Shown one piece after another: positions 43,717 through 52,957 of a stretch of 64,000 bases of DNA (the first letter of the stretch is position 1; every line of letters begins with the position of its first letter). Both the position numbers and the translations under genes were made by a program. The notes beneath the pieces are model-generated. The model made no database searches. It was not told the origin of the DNA and was given only the letters and a program-made list of their open reading frames with translations. Origin of the DNA: Sporosarcina sp. ACRSM (GTDB lineage Bacteria > Bacillota > Bacilli > Bacillales_A > Planococcaceae); NCBI RefSeq assembly GCF_022346545.1, contig NZ_JAKRNU010000011.1:87479-151478 (forward strand). Direction: 5' to 3'.

Positions 43717-44766
43717 TTATTGGTTTGGTACATAAGCGATAAATTCTAACACTGAATCCGGTGATTCTCCATTAAATTGCAGGTTATACATACCCGAATC
43801 TGTCATTACTTCAGCCGTGTATGAATAGCCGCCTTCCATTTCGTTATTCCACTTTTCAATATCCACAGTCCGGTTGAAAATCTTTGTCAATTCTGCTGCT
43901 TTCACTTCTTTTTTAGGCGTAATATAATACGCATGCATCCCTCCATTTTCTTTATGATAATCACAAATGAAAAACGTTTCATAAAAGGAACAGATTGCAC
44001 CTTCATTATATTCTTCCGCCAATAAATCTTCTTTTATTTTACTTTGTGCAACGTAGTAAGCATCTGCCAAACTGATGGCATAGTCATTAATATTCGTTCC
44101 AACAAGTTCGGCTAACGCTTCGTCAATAATGATCCCCAGTCGATTCCCGTTTTGATCGACGATTTCTCCATTTTTAAATCGATAATCCACAGTAGAACCA
44201 TTTTGTGCAATGACAGTGATTTTATTTTCTTCCAAACTCGCCCGATACGTTTCCGTCGATTGTAAAGGTATGCTTACCAATTCTTTAATGGTTTGCGTAT
44301 CTTCGTTATAATTCAAAATCGAAAAACTTTCGCTCATGGAGGTCGCATGTGCTTCTCTTCTGCCGAAAGCAAATGCCTCTTTCATCGTTCCATCCTCATA
44401 GGTGAGTTTTCCGATTGGCTCCACAGATATATGTATAGTTGACTCAAAATGGAGCGCTGTATCTTGTATCCATTGATCGTTTTCCTGTTTAAAAACAGTT
44501 ACATTGCTGGTGGTTAAAGTATCATCCGTGCCAAGCACCATTTCCGGCACTTCATCCCCTTCAAAATCAACAGGTTCCAGAAAACGGACTTCTATCCCTT
44601 CAATACGCTCTTGATAATTTGGCGTCGCTTCAAACTCAGCTACATACTGTTCGACCGTTTTCTTTTCGATTACCTCTTCATCTACCGTCTCCTCATGTGC
44701 ATTGTCATCCGTGCAACCAACCAATAGGAAACTGAACATGAATACCGAGCATAATTTCTTAAGCAT
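43717..44766 (-). CDS. Uncharacterised lipoprotein
   Basis: This 349-residue lipoprotein has lipobox LLVGC (Cys near residue 18), an acidic linker with Glu and Asp, and a mixed beta-rich mature part. Segments such as VDFEGDEVPEMVLGTDDTLTTSNV resemble the integrin/VCBS-like calcium-type loops found in some Firmicutes lipoproteins, and a second domain follows (ADAYYVAQSKIKEDLLAEEY). No family is recognised with confidence. The gene is separate from the iron block by 180 bases. Confidence 0.6.
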   Translation of the reverse strand: MLKKLCSVFMFSFLLVGCTDDNAHEETVDEEVIEKKTVEQYVAEFEATPNYQERIEGIEVRFLEPVDFEGDEVPEMVLGTDDTLTTSNVTVFKQENDQWIQDTALHFESTIHISVEPIGKLTYEDGTMKEAFAFGRREAHATSMSESFSILNYNEDTQTIKELVSIPLQSTETYRASLEENKITVIAQNGSTVDYRFKNGEIVDQNGNRLGIIIDEALAELVGTNINDYAISLADAYYVAQSKIKEDLLAEEYNEGAICSFYETFFICDYHKENGGMHAYYITPKKEVKAAELTKIFNRTVDIEKWNNEMEGGYSYTAEVMTDSGMYNLQFNGESPDSVLEFIAYVPNQ

Positions 44767-44876
44767 GACTTCTTCCCTTTCTTCATAACCGCTAAAATAA
44801 GCGTTTCATATATTCAGTTGTCATTTTACTATAGTAACCGTATACATGACAGACCATCACTAGTTTACTAGTATCA

Positions 44877-47288
44877 TTAGAGTGTAAGCTGATTGTGGTG
44901 AAGTGTTTTAACAAGCATTCTTTCCATATCCTGAGCTGGGATAGGTGGACTGACGAAATAACCTTGCATCTCATCGCATTGTAAACTTTGTAAGAGCAAA
45001 AGCTGCTCCTCGTTCTCGACGCCTTCAGCTATAACTTGAAGCTGTAGACTTTGTGCCATTGAAATGATCGCTTTCACAATGGCGGTGTCTTCTGGACTAT
45101 CAGTAATAGTTTGGATAAAGGATCGATCGATCTTTAAATAATCGATTGGCATTTTTTTCAGGGATCCAAGTGAACTGTATCCGGTTCCAAAATCATCCAT
45201 GCTAATTTTTACACCAATCTCTTTCAAACCCTCTAATATCCGATTGGAGTACTCGACATCTAGTGCCACACTTTCCGTGATTTCAAGATTTAACAAGGAT
45301 GGTTCAAAATCCTCGTTTTTTAACGTCTCGGAAATCCACTTTATCATATCGGGTTGTTTGAACTGCAAAGCGGACAAGTTCACAGACATTTTGATAGGGT
45401 ATAAATGTTCACACCATCTTTTACCTTGTCTGACAGCTGTTTGCAACACCCAATTCCCAATAGGGACAATTAACCCCGATTCTTCCGCCTGCGGAATAAA
45501 ATCATTTGGTTGAATGATGCCCCTTTCCGGGTGATTCCAACGAACCAATGCCTCTACGCCAATGATTTTTCGGGTTTCGATATCGATCCTCGGCTGGAAG
45601 TAAACAACAAATTCGTTACGCTCCAATGCTGTTCGCAATTCATTCTCTATTTGTAAACGCTGCGAGAGTTTCAAATCATTTCCCGGTTGGAAAAATGAAA
45701 AGCCATTTCTCCCCTGCTCTTTCGCTTCATACATCGCTGTGTCCGCATTTTTGATGAGCGTTTCTTGATCTGCCCCATCCTTCGGGTACATCGATAACCC
45801 GATACTTGTCGTGATGAAAACTTCATGTGCTTCCAGATAAAAAGGTCGGGTCAAGGAAGCGATGATCGTTTTAGCAGCATGCTCTGCTTCTGTTTCAGTT
45901 ATATTTTTCAAAATAACGGTAAACTCATCTCCGCCGTTCCGGGAAACGACATGGTCGTTCTGCAAGCATTTTTGTAGTCTTTCTGCTACATTACATAACA
46001 GTAAATCGCCGAATGTATGCCCCATGGAATCATTTATTACTTTAAAATGATCCAAATCTAAAAAAATGATAGCCACCTTTTCCTGTTGTTTTTGCGCATC
46101 CTTCAATGTCGCTGAAAGTTGCTCATTAAAAAATCGCCGATTGGGTAAACCTGTCAATGGATCTTGATAAGCCAGTTTTCTAATCGTTTCTTCCGTCTTT
46201 TTATGTTCCGTTATATCACGCGCATAAACAGTAAAGACAGAGGCCCCTTCTTTTTTGATTTTAGTAATCGTTATCTCAACTGGAAATTCCTCTCCTATTT
46301 TCCGGACACCAATGGTTTCGATTCGTTCATTCATGCGTACTTGTCCATCGTTTGAGGCGAGTAGCCTAGTAATAGCATCCGATGTATGTGGAAAGAGCGT
46401 CCTCTCCATATTCTTCCCCATTAAATCGTCTCGGGAAAAGCCGAATGTACGGACCACCGCCGGGTTGCATTCCATAATTGTTCCATCTTGATCAATGATA
46501 ATGAAACAATCCAACACCGATTCAAGAATGGCTCCTGTAAAAGCAATTTCTTCACTTAATCGTTGATCTAAAACAAATGAGGTGATCAAGACAAAACCGA
46601 GGATGACAACAGCACTGATGGCAACAGAGATTACCAGTGCATTTGTATCGATCATGGCAGATTCTACAATCCCTTGATCATCAGACGTAAATGTTGTGGC
46701 AGCCATTCCCGTATAATGCATGCCTGTAATTGCCACACCCATGATGATCCCACTAATTATTTTCGCTTTGTTGCCAATACCAGTTTGATTTTCACGAAAT
46801 TGAAATGCCAACATAAGCGCAAGAGTGGATGCTCCGATTGCAATTAAAATGGAAAGAATAAAAAGGAATGGCTGATAATGAATATGGATGCCTTTCATCG
46901 CAGCCATTCCAATATAGTGCATCCCGCTAATGCCCAATCCCATAAATATACCGCCAATGACTAATTTCTTAGTGCTCATATTCGGCTGGCAAATGAAATA
47001 AAGCCCATTCAAAGAAGCGATGATTGCAACAATGATGGAAAGAATCACGATGGTCACATCATACGTAATCGGCACAGGCAATTGAAATGCCAGCATCCCA
47101 ATAAAGTGCATCGACCATATTCCGATACCCATCGCAGCCGACCCGCTTAACAGCCATAATTTCCTTTGCCATCCTTCCGAAAAGTTCACTCTTCTCGCTA
47201 TATCAAGCGCTGTCAAAGCAGCCATAAATGCGATGACAAATGAGAGCGCAACTAAAGAAATGTCATGCGTTCCATGCAGATGATGCAC
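44877..47288 (-). CDS. MHYT-PAS-GGDEF-EAL cyclic-di-GMP protein
   Basis: This 803-residue membrane protein has an N-terminal seven-helix MHYT sensor with three copies of the motif (MHFIGM near 61, MHYIGM near 122, MHYTGM near 190), which in other proteins is thought to bind copper and sense oxygen, CO or NO. A PAS domain follows (about 255-365), then GGDEF (about 375-545; canonical RNGGDEF) and EAL (about 555-803; VEALVRWNHPERG, MDDFGTGYSSL, VIAEGVENEEQ). Both catalytic motifs look intact. It starts at GTG 47288 after AGAGAGGGAGGG. Single gene. Confidence 0.9.
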   Translation of the reverse strand: MHHLHGTHDISLVALSFVIAFMAALTALDIARRVNFSEGWQRKLWLLSGSAAMGIGIWSMHFIGMLAFQLPVPITYDVTIVILSIIVAIIASLNGLYFICQPNMSTKKLVIGGIFMGLGISGMHYIGMAAMKGIHIHYQPFLFILSILIAIGASTLALMLAFQFRENQTGIGNKAKIISGIIMGVAITGMHYTGMAATTFTSDDQGIVESAMIDTNALVISVAISAVVILGFVLITSFVLDQRLSEEIAFTGAILESVLDCFIIIDQDGTIMECNPAVVRTFGFSRDDLMGKNMERTLFPHTSDAITRLLASNDGQVRMNERIETIGVRKIGEEFPVEITITKIKKEGASVFTVYARDITEHKKTEETIRKLAYQDPLTGLPNRRFFNEQLSATLKDAQKQQEKVAIIFLDLDHFKVINDSMGHTFGDLLLCNVAERLQKCLQNDHVVSRNGGDEFTVILKNITETEAEHAAKTIIASLTRPFYLEAHEVFITTSIGLSMYPKDGADQETLIKNADTAMYEAKEQGRNGFSFFQPGNDLKLSQRLQIENELRTALERNEFVVYFQPRIDIETRKIIGVEALVRWNHPERGIIQPNDFIPQAEESGLIVPIGNWVLQTAVRQGKRWCEHLYPIKMSVNLSALQFKQPDMIKWISETLKNEDFEPSLLNLEITESVALDVEYSNRILEGLKEIGVKISMDDFGTGYSSLGSLKKMPIDYLKIDRSFIQTITDSPEDTAIVKAIISMAQSLQLQVIAEGVENEEQLLLLQSLQCDEMQGYFVSPPIPAQDMERMLVKTLHHNQLTL

Positions 47289-47597
47289 GAACCATCCCTC
47301 CCTCTCTAGTAAAGGCCATATCAGCCTAGTTAGTTAGACAAAGATCAAATGAATTGCAACCATCACCTTCAAATTCAACTAGTCATAAACTCACGCAAAA
47401 GTCAAAACGAATCATTCCTAGTTCACCCTTTAATAGTCATTTAGGTTTATATGTTGCACTTTAAGTCTAATAGTCAAATTGTACCACGAACCCTCTGTTA
47501 TTTCTATTTTTTCAAACTCTTCAATATTCAGTTGAGACTAAACGCGTATGGAAAGGGTTCAAGTAGTCAGATAAACGCAATGTAAGAAATAATAAAA
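47289..47597. other. Intergenic region without visible gene
   Basis: This stretch of about 310 bases lies between the MHYT gene start and the cupin terminator. It is AT-rich and shows no open frame with a ribosome site. The promoter of the MHYT gene should lie in its left part, but no clear element is seen. Confidence 0.4.
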
Positions 47598-47640
47598 GCG
47601 CCAGGTACCCATTTAAAATTCAATGGGTCCTAGCGCATTT
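47598..47640 (-). terminator. Terminator of cupin gene, GGTACC family
   Basis: GCGCCAGGTACCCATT pairs with AATGGGTCCTAGCGC (read as the two arms), immediately after the cupin stop codon. Confidence 0.7.
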
Positions 47641-48209
47641 CAATCTTCTTCTGCCATAGCAATTTCTTTCGTTGCATGAACAGTTCCAAATGGATGATGA
47701 GGCGGTGCATAGATTGCGTAAAGCTTGAGCGGAACATTCCCCGTGTTGATCACATTATGCCAAGTCCCGGCTGGCACCATAATGGCGGAATCGTCCATGA
47801 CCTGTCTTTCAAACGTTAACCGATCCTGTCGCGGTCCCATTCGAACGACTCCCTGCCCTTGTTCGATTCGTAAAAATTGATCATTGTCAGGATGTACTTC
47901 CAATCCGATATCGTCGCCTACATTGATGCTCATCAGTGTCACTTGTAAATGAGGACCTGTCCATAAAGCGGTGCGATAGGTATTGTTTTGCTTTGCAGCT
48001 TCGTTAATATTCACTACAAACGGCTGTGCACCATAATCTTTTATCGGAATTCGATCAGCCGATTCGAAATTATATTGAGAGGCGTATACGTTCCTCCCAT
48101 TCATGTCTTGCGAAAAAGTCCCATAAACAGGCGGTCCCGTAAATTCATATGTTGGCATATTCATATAATAAGGACAGTGAACCGGATACATACAAGGCAC
48201 AAAATACAT
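47640..48209 (-). CDS. Cupin-domain protein
   Basis: This 189-residue protein has an N-terminal tail rich in Tyr, Pro, Met and Cys (MYFVPCMYPVHCPYYMNMPTY), as in spore-coat-type proteins. A cupin-2 beta-barrel follows: GLEVHPDNDQFLRIEQGQG supplies the first motif with His and Glu, and VPAGTWHNVINTGN supplies the second with the last His. Relatives in Bacillus include putative dioxygenase or sugar isomerase-like cupins. The N-terminal tail hints at a coat or surface location (inference). No obvious partner gene. Confidence 0.8.
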   Translation of the reverse strand: MYFVPCMYPVHCPYYMNMPTYEFTGPPVYGTFSQDMNGRNVYASQYNFESADRIPIKDYGAQPFVVNINEAAKQNNTYRTALWTGPHLQVTLMSINVGDDIGLEVHPDNDQFLRIEQGQGVVRMGPRQDRLTFERQVMDDSAIMVPAGTWHNVINTGNVPLKLYAIYAPPHHPFGTVHATKEIAMAEED

Positions 48210-48318
48210 CTATTCAATCCCTTCACCGAGTTATACAAATATCTTATGCGTTCAGCTGTTGAAATGTACGTTCATCCAAGTTCTCCTAGTGAGAGGGAGC
48301 AAGTTTCTAAACAAAATC

Positions 48319-48357
48319 AAGGTGAAATCCTTCAGCTATGAATGGATTTCACCTTAA
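48319..48357 (-). terminator. Terminator after phoU
   Basis: AAGGTGAAATCC (48319-48330) pairs with GGATTTCACCTT (48344-48355). On the minus strand it is followed by a T-rich tail (gattttgttt). Confidence 0.7.
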
Positions 48358-48365
48358 CGAAATGG

Positions 48366-49025
48366 TTATTGATTCAAATCATAAATCTGCCCTTTGATCA
48401 AATACGCAGCGCTTTCGGCGATGTTGGTAATATGGTCAGCGGTACGTTCAAGGTAACGATTGATGAATAATAATTGGACAAGTTGCGTTGTGTCTTCTGG
48501 ATGTGTCCGTAAAAATTCGGTAATCTTTTTATAAGTATTAGCATAGTAGTTGTCGACTTGGTCGTCCAAATCAGCGACTTCCTTAGCAAGTACCATGTTG
48601 CCATTGATAAATGCAGATACCGCCTTTTTAAGCATATTCAGGGAAATCTCTTTCATTTGCTCCAAATCTGTAATATTAATCAGTGATTCGGTTATCCCGA
48701 TTTTAGCCGTCGATTTCGCAATATTGACTGCAAAATCAGCGATGCGTTCGATATCGGAAGTGATTTTTAAGGACGCAATGATTCTTCGCAAATCCGTTGC
48801 AAATGGTTGCTCTTTTGCGATCAGCCACACAGCAAATTGGTTAATTTCCTGGTCGAGATTATCGATTGCGGAGTCTTCGTCAATGACCCTTAAAGCTAAT
48901 TCAACATCTTGTGTTTTAAAAGCCGTGAAAGCTTTCTCAAATGCAGCTACGGTCAGGTCGTTCATCTCGTTCATCTTGTTCTGCAATTCTTGCAAGTTCT
49001 TGTCAAAGTTTTTCCTAACGTTCAC
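48366..49025 (-). CDS. phoU: Phosphate-transport regulatory protein PhoU
   Basis: This 219-residue protein has two PhoU repeats of three helices, each with the conserved ExxxR/D pattern (IDNLDQEINQFAVWLIAKEQPFATDLRRIIASLKI; DDQVDNYYANTYKKITEFL; RYLERTADHITNIAE). It binds metal clusters and restrains PhoR signalling and Pst uptake. GTG 49034 is open, but the AAGGGGTG ribosome site overlaps it; GTG 49025 gives good spacing and the usual length. It is the last gene of the pst cluster. A family B repeat separates it from pstB. Confidence 0.9.
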   Translation of the reverse strand: MNVRKNFDKNLQELQNKMNEMNDLTVAAFEKAFTAFKTQDVELALRVIDEDSAIDNLDQEINQFAVWLIAKEQPFATDLRRIIASLKITSDIERIADFAVNIAKSTAKIGITESLINITDLEQMKEISLNMLKKAVSAFINGNMVLAKEVADLDDQVDNYYANTYKKITEFLRTHPEDTTQLVQLLFINRYLERTADHITNIAESAAYLIKGQIYDLNQ

Positions 49026-49050
49026 CAAAGTCACCCCTTCATTTAAAACT

Positions 49051-49224
49051 GCAACATCTGTGGGCCTACAGGATGTAGGTCATGCAACCGTTGCCAATCG
49101 AACAGCGGAGGGTTCGATTTGTCGTATTTCTGCGTCCTTTGCAGAAATTAAGGCATTTTCTAGGACGCGGCGCATTTAGGTTGCCTTCCTTTAACAAGGT
49201 GGAATTGAACTTCATTCCTCCTTG
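49051..49224 (+). repeat. Family B repeat in pstB-phoU gap
   Basis: The core GCCAATCGAACAGCGGAGGGT continues with TTCGATTTGTCGTATTTCTGC, TTTGCAGAAATTAAGGCA and GTTGCCTTCCTTT, matching 27452-27590. It is preceded by CCTACAGGATGTAGG, a small hairpin. It ends with AACAAGGTGGAAT...ATTCCTCCTTGTT, a strong hairpin next to the pstB stop codon. No protein is encoded. Confidence 0.75.
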
Positions 49225-50001
49225 TTAACCAAATCGGCCCGTCACATAGTCTTCCGTTCTTTGGTCTTTTGGATTTGAAAAGACGTTATTCGTGACATCA
49301 TATTCAATAATCTCGCCATTTAGGAAGAAAGCTGTTTTATCGGACACGCGGGCAGCCTGCTGCATATTGTGTGTTACGATTACAATTGTATAGTCTTTTT
49401 TCAATTGTGCAATCAATTCTTCCACTTTTAATGTTGAAATCGGGTCCAGTGCTGATGTTGGCTCGTCCATCAGAATCACGTCCGGCTTCATCGCAATGGC
49501 ACGGGCAATACAAACCCTTTGTTGTTGACCACCTGACAAGCCCAGTGCTGATGACTTAAGACGGTCTTTCACTTCATCCCAAATCGCTGCGCCACGTAAG
49601 CTTTCCTCCACAATTTCGTTCAAGACTTTTTTATTTTTAATGCCTTGTGCGCGAGGTCCGTACGCCACATTATCATAGATGCTCATCGGAAATAAATTCG
49701 GTTTTTGAAATACCATCCCGACTCTTGTACGAAGTTTAATGACATCAGTCGATTTGTAGATATCTTCATTATCGATGACAATATCTCCATTGATTTTGAC
49801 ACCATCGATCAGATCGTTCATCCGGTTTAGCGTTCGTAGAAAAGTCGACTTTCCGCAACCTGACGGCCCGATCAATGCTGTCACTCCCTTTTCTTGAATA
49901 TCAAGCGACACATTAAACAATGCCTGTTTATCTCCATAAAATAAACTTAAGTCTTTTACACGAATCTTTGCTGCTTCCTCTAACTGTTTCATAAGTGACA
50001 A
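49225..50001 (-). CDS. pstB: Phosphate ABC transporter ATP-binding protein
   Basis: This 258-residue ATPase has Walker [10 protein letters not shown], the Q-loop [21 protein letters not shown], signature [14 protein letters not shown], Walker [13 protein letters not shown] and the H-loop [12 protein letters not shown]. It powers phosphate uptake with PstA, PstC and PstS. It starts at TTG 50001 with AAGGAGGAG at the right distance; an ATG three codons later is less well placed. It is followed by a repeat and phoU. Confidence 0.93.
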   Translation of the reverse strand: MSLMKQLEEAAKIRVKDLSLFYGDKQALFNVSLDIQEKGVTALIGPSGCGKSTFLRTLNRMNDLIDGVKINGDIVIDNEDIYKSTDVIKLRTRVGMVFQKPNLFPMSIYDNVAYGPRAQGIKNKKVLNEIVEESLRGAAIWDEVKDRLKSSALGLSGGQQQRVCIARAIAMKPDVILMDEPTSALDPISTLKVEELIAQLKKDYTIVIVTHNMQQAARVSDKTAFFLNGEIIEYDVTNNVFSNPKDQRTEDYVTGRFG

Positions 50002-50043
50002 TTACTCCTCCTTCGCTTCTATGTCTTACTCCATTTGTAAAAA

Positions 50044-50868
50044 TTAATAATCCGCTTTATTCAATTTCTTGGATAGATACGTTGCGGAGAAGTTTAAAAG
50101 CAAAATAATAATGATCAACACAATACCGATCGCCGCCGCCAATTCAATATCCCCTGCCTCCTGTGTCACTAAGTAGGAGTGGACCGTTAATGTCCTCGCA
50201 GAAGAAAAAATGCTTGAAGGCATCGCTGCCACCGTTCCTGCCGTTAAAAAGATCGCAGCCGATTCACCGACAATCCGGCCCATGGAAAGAATGATACCGG
50301 ATAGTATGCCGGGCATCGAGCTTGGCAAAATGACTTTCAACAATGTTTGGAGTTTCGTTGTCCCTAAAGCTAAAGATCCTTCACGATACGTCTGGGGCAC
50401 TGTTTTCAATGCTTCTTCCGTCGTTCGGATGACGACAGGTAATACGATAATGGTCAACGTGAGTGATGCCGCAATGATCGACATCCCGAGCTTTAACGTC
50501 GTCACAAAGAATACCGCACCAAACAATCCATAGATGATGGACGGAATGCCTGTTAAGCTTTCTGTGGCAAAACGGATGATCCGTACAAGCCGGCCCTGCT
50601 TCGCGTACTCTTGTAGATACACAGCGGCCAAAATACCAATAGGTGTGGCGATCAACAATGAAATGACGATTGTATAGATGGTCGTCACAATCATCGGCCA
50701 AATCCCTCCGCCGCCTGTCGGTGAATAATCACCAAAGATGAACTCGAAATTGATCAAACGGAATCCTTTATAAAAAATATAGCCTACAATTAGCAAAAGA
50801 ATCGCAACTGTTACGAAAGCGGAAAACCATAGCAGCCCGCGCAACAAGTTATCCTTAAAACTTCTCAT
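50044..50868 (-). CDS. pstA: Phosphate ABC transporter permease PstA
   Basis: This 274-residue membrane protein has six helices and the permease-ATPase contact loop EEALKTVPQTYREGSLALGTTKLQTLLKVILP near residue 150 (the EAA motif). It forms the channel with PstC. The frame extends to 50907 inside the pstC gene, but AGGAGGTG is well placed for ATG 50868, which follows the pstC stop codon. Confidence 0.92.
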   Translation of the reverse strand: MRSFKDNLLRGLLWFSAFVTVAILLLIVGYIFYKGFRLINFEFIFGDYSPTGGGGIWPMIVTTIYTIVISLLIATPIGILAAVYLQEYAKQGRLVRIIRFATESLTGIPSIIYGLFGAVFFVTTLKLGMSIIAASLTLTIIVLPVVIRTTEEALKTVPQTYREGSLALGTTKLQTLLKVILPSSMPGILSGIILSMGRIVGESAAIFLTAGTVAAMPSSIFSSARTLTVHSYLVTQEAGDIELAAAIGIVLIIIILLLNFSATYLSKKLNKADY

Positions 50869-50869
50869 T

Positions 50870-51784
50870 TTATTTAGCACCTCCTGCACTGATTTTTGCC
50901 AACACAAAATTCAAAATCAAGATAAAGGAGAACAACACAATACCTGTTGCAAATAACATTTCTTGATGCACGCCCGCAGCATAACCCATTTCCAAAGCGA
51001 TATTGGTTGTCAATGGTCGGACACTATCTGTCAGGCTTGTAGGCGTGATCAAACTGTTTCCTGCCACTAAAATGACCGCCATTGTTTCTCCGATTGCTCT
51101 CCCTAAACCTAAAACAACAGCTGCCATGATACCGGACTTCGCTGCCGGTACGATCACTTTAAAAATAGTGCCGATTTCGGAAGCACCAAGCGCCAAAGAA
51201 CCTTCCCGATACGTTTTCGGAACCGCCCGGATCGCCGTTTCGGCTACCGTCACAATGGTCGGAAGCATCATGATTGCCAATACCAAAATGACTGCCAATA
51301 AGCTTTGCCCTTTCACTAAGCCTAGATTGTCTTGCAAAAACGGCACAATAATCGCCAGTCCGAAAACCCCGTACAGAACAGACGGAATCCCGGCAAGCAA
51401 CTGTACAGCCGGTGAAATGATTTTCGCAAACCGCTTTGGTGCAATTTCTGATAAGAAGATAGCTGTAAATAACCCAATCGGCACCCCGATAATCAATGCA
51501 CCAATTGTCGCGTAAAGGGAAGCGACAATCATTGGGAATATCCCGAATTTATCCTCACTCGGCACCCAGTCCACTCCGAAGATGAAGTCGAAAAAGCTAT
51601 ATCCCTCTGCGATGAACGGATGGGCCCCTCTATAAAATACAAAACCGACGATCAACAACAAACTGAACACGGATAGAAGTGCACAGAATAAGAAAAGCTT
51701 AGATGATAAACTTTCCAACAAATATTTTCGTTTATTCGATTTACCATTACCTATGTTTTGTTTTTCAATAGGTGGACTTGTCAT
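50870..51784 (-). CDS. pstC: Phosphate ABC transporter permease PstC
   Basis: This 304-residue membrane protein has six helices and the EAA-type motif AETAIRAVPKTYREGSLALGASEIGTIFKVIVP near residue 190. A cytoplasmic N-terminal extension of about 25 residues precedes the first helix, as usual in PstC. It pairs with PstA. A ribosome site TTGGAGGAATG precedes ATG 51784. It lies 51 bases after pstS. Confidence 0.93.
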   Translation of the reverse strand: MTSPPIEKQNIGNGKSNKRKYLLESLSSKLFLFCALLSVFSLLLIVGFVFYRGAHPFIAEGYSFFDFIFGVDWVPSEDKFGIFPMIVASLYATIGALIIGVPIGLFTAIFLSEIAPKRFAKIISPAVQLLAGIPSVLYGVFGLAIIVPFLQDNLGLVKGQSLLAVILVLAIMMLPTIVTVAETAIRAVPKTYREGSLALGASEIGTIFKVIVPAAKSGIMAAVVLGLGRAIGETMAVILVAGNSLITPTSLTDSVRPLTTNIALEMGYAAGVHQEMLFATGIVLFSFILILNFVLAKISAGGAK

Positions 51785-51835
51785 GGCTACATTCCTCCAA
51801 CATTGCTTTTACAAAATAAACGTAGACTCAATCGA

Positions 51836-52678
51836 TCATTTAACGGGGATCGCACCCGTTTCAGAAACAACAGCTTGTCCCTCTGGACTTAAAATGTAGT
51901 CGATGAATTGTTGTCCTGCATCCGTCAGACTTTCTTCTTTGTTAACAAACAAGAAAGGGCGTGACAGTTTATATTTTTTCTGCAAAACATTATCAGCGGT
52001 TGCTTCCACTCCATTAATGTCAATCGTTGAAATGGAGTCATCAATATATTCAAAGGAAATGAAACCTACCGCATGCTTGTTCATGGCAACCGTCGTTTTA
52101 ATATTTCCGTTTCCACTTGCGATGATGGCGCTTCTCACGAGCTCACCGGATGAATAGTCCACAATCTCTTGGAAGGCATCACGTGAACCTGAGCCGTCCT
52201 CCCGAGAAACAACGACAATCTCCAGATCTTCACCGCCAAGTTCTTTCCAGTTGGTCACCTCGCCGGTGAAGATTTGCTTCACTTGTTCCAATGTGAGATC
52301 CTTCACTTTGTTCGTCGGATGCGTGACGAGCACAATACCGTCGTAAGCAATGATTACTTCATTCAATCCGCTATCGATCTCTTCCTGTTTCAAATCACGG
52401 GAAGACATCCCAATTTCAGATACACCATTTATGGCATTGGTAATCCCGGCGGATGACCCGATCTGGTTAATCTCTATTTTGACATTATTGTTTTCTTCAT
52501 AGTTAAACGCTAATTTTTCAGCTAAAGGCCCTACGGAAGTAGACCCGGAAATCGCGATGGTAGCAACATGATCATTTGAGGATCCGCTACCTCCTTCGAC
52601 ATTGTTGCCGCATGCAGTGAGTATGACGGCTAAGGAAATCATCAATAATCCTTTCGCTACATTCCTTTTAAATTTCAT
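51836..52678 (-). CDS. pstS: Phosphate-binding lipoprotein PstS
   Basis: This 280-residue lipoprotein (lipobox LTAC, Cys near residue 23) has the PstS fold with phosphate-contact motifs SGSTSVGPL near residue 45 and SREDGSGSRDAF near residue 165, plus IGMSSRDLK. It binds phosphate outside the cell and gives it to PstCA. GGAGGTA precedes ATG 52678. The probable PhoP-controlled promoter is about 240 bases upstream, beyond a C/D repeat. Confidence 0.93.
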   Translation of the reverse strand: MKFKRNVAKGLLMISLAVILTACGNNVEGGSGSSNDHVATIAISGSTSVGPLAEKLAFNYEENNNVKIEINQIGSSAGITNAINGVSEIGMSSRDLKQEEIDSGLNEVIIAYDGIVLVTHPTNKVKDLTLEQVKQIFTGEVTNWKELGGEDLEIVVVSREDGSGSRDAFQEIVDYSSGELVRSAIIASGNGNIKTTVAMNKHAVGFISFEYIDDSISTIDINGVEATADNVLQKKYKLSRPFLFVNKEESLTDAGQQFIDYILSPEGQAVVSETGAIPVK

Positions 52679-52698
52679 CGCTATACCTCCAACATGAT

Positions 52699-52889
52699 TT
52701 ATCTTTATTCAGCAGAAAACTCCCATCACTATAGGTGGCGAGTTAAATGCTGTTTATAGCCTATTCAACGGATTTTCAAACACCCGCTGAATAAAGATAA
52801 AGCCTCCGGCGGATGTCACAGATTTTGAAAGGATTCAATCGAGCAAGCTCGATTCAAAATCTGGACGCAATTACGCCAAGGCGTAATTG
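52699..52889 (-). repeat. Composite structured repeat C/D, copy 2
   Basis: Read on the minus strand it has AATTACGCCTTGGCGTAATT, CCAGATTTTGAATCG, GAGCTTGCTC, CCTTTCAAAATC, GTGACATCCGCCGGAGGC, and then the D half bounded by TTATTCAGCGG and CTGCTGAATAAAG. It matches 15771-15963 in order and length. Many stem positions differ from copy 1 in both arms (for example AATCACG/CGTGATT versus AATTACG/CGTAATT), which keeps the pairing. It lies in the pstS leader. Confidence 0.8.
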
Positions 52890-52918
52890 ATGGCCCTTTG
52901 TAAAGAATAATGTCGAAT

Positions 52919-52957
52919 TGTAAATTTTGATAAGCTTTATTGTAAAGGTTTTGTAAA
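52919..52957 (-). promoter_or_regulatory. PhoP-type box upstream of pstS
   Basis: On the minus strand TTTACA occurs at 52957-52952, 52946-52941 and 52924-52919, that is, with 11 and 22-base steps in one register, plus GCTTAT between. The TT(A/T)ACA repeats with 5-base gaps are the PhoP-binding pattern of Bacillus. A further TTTACA at 52904-52899 is slightly out of register. Phosphate starvation should activate the pst operon from here. Confidence 0.75.
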
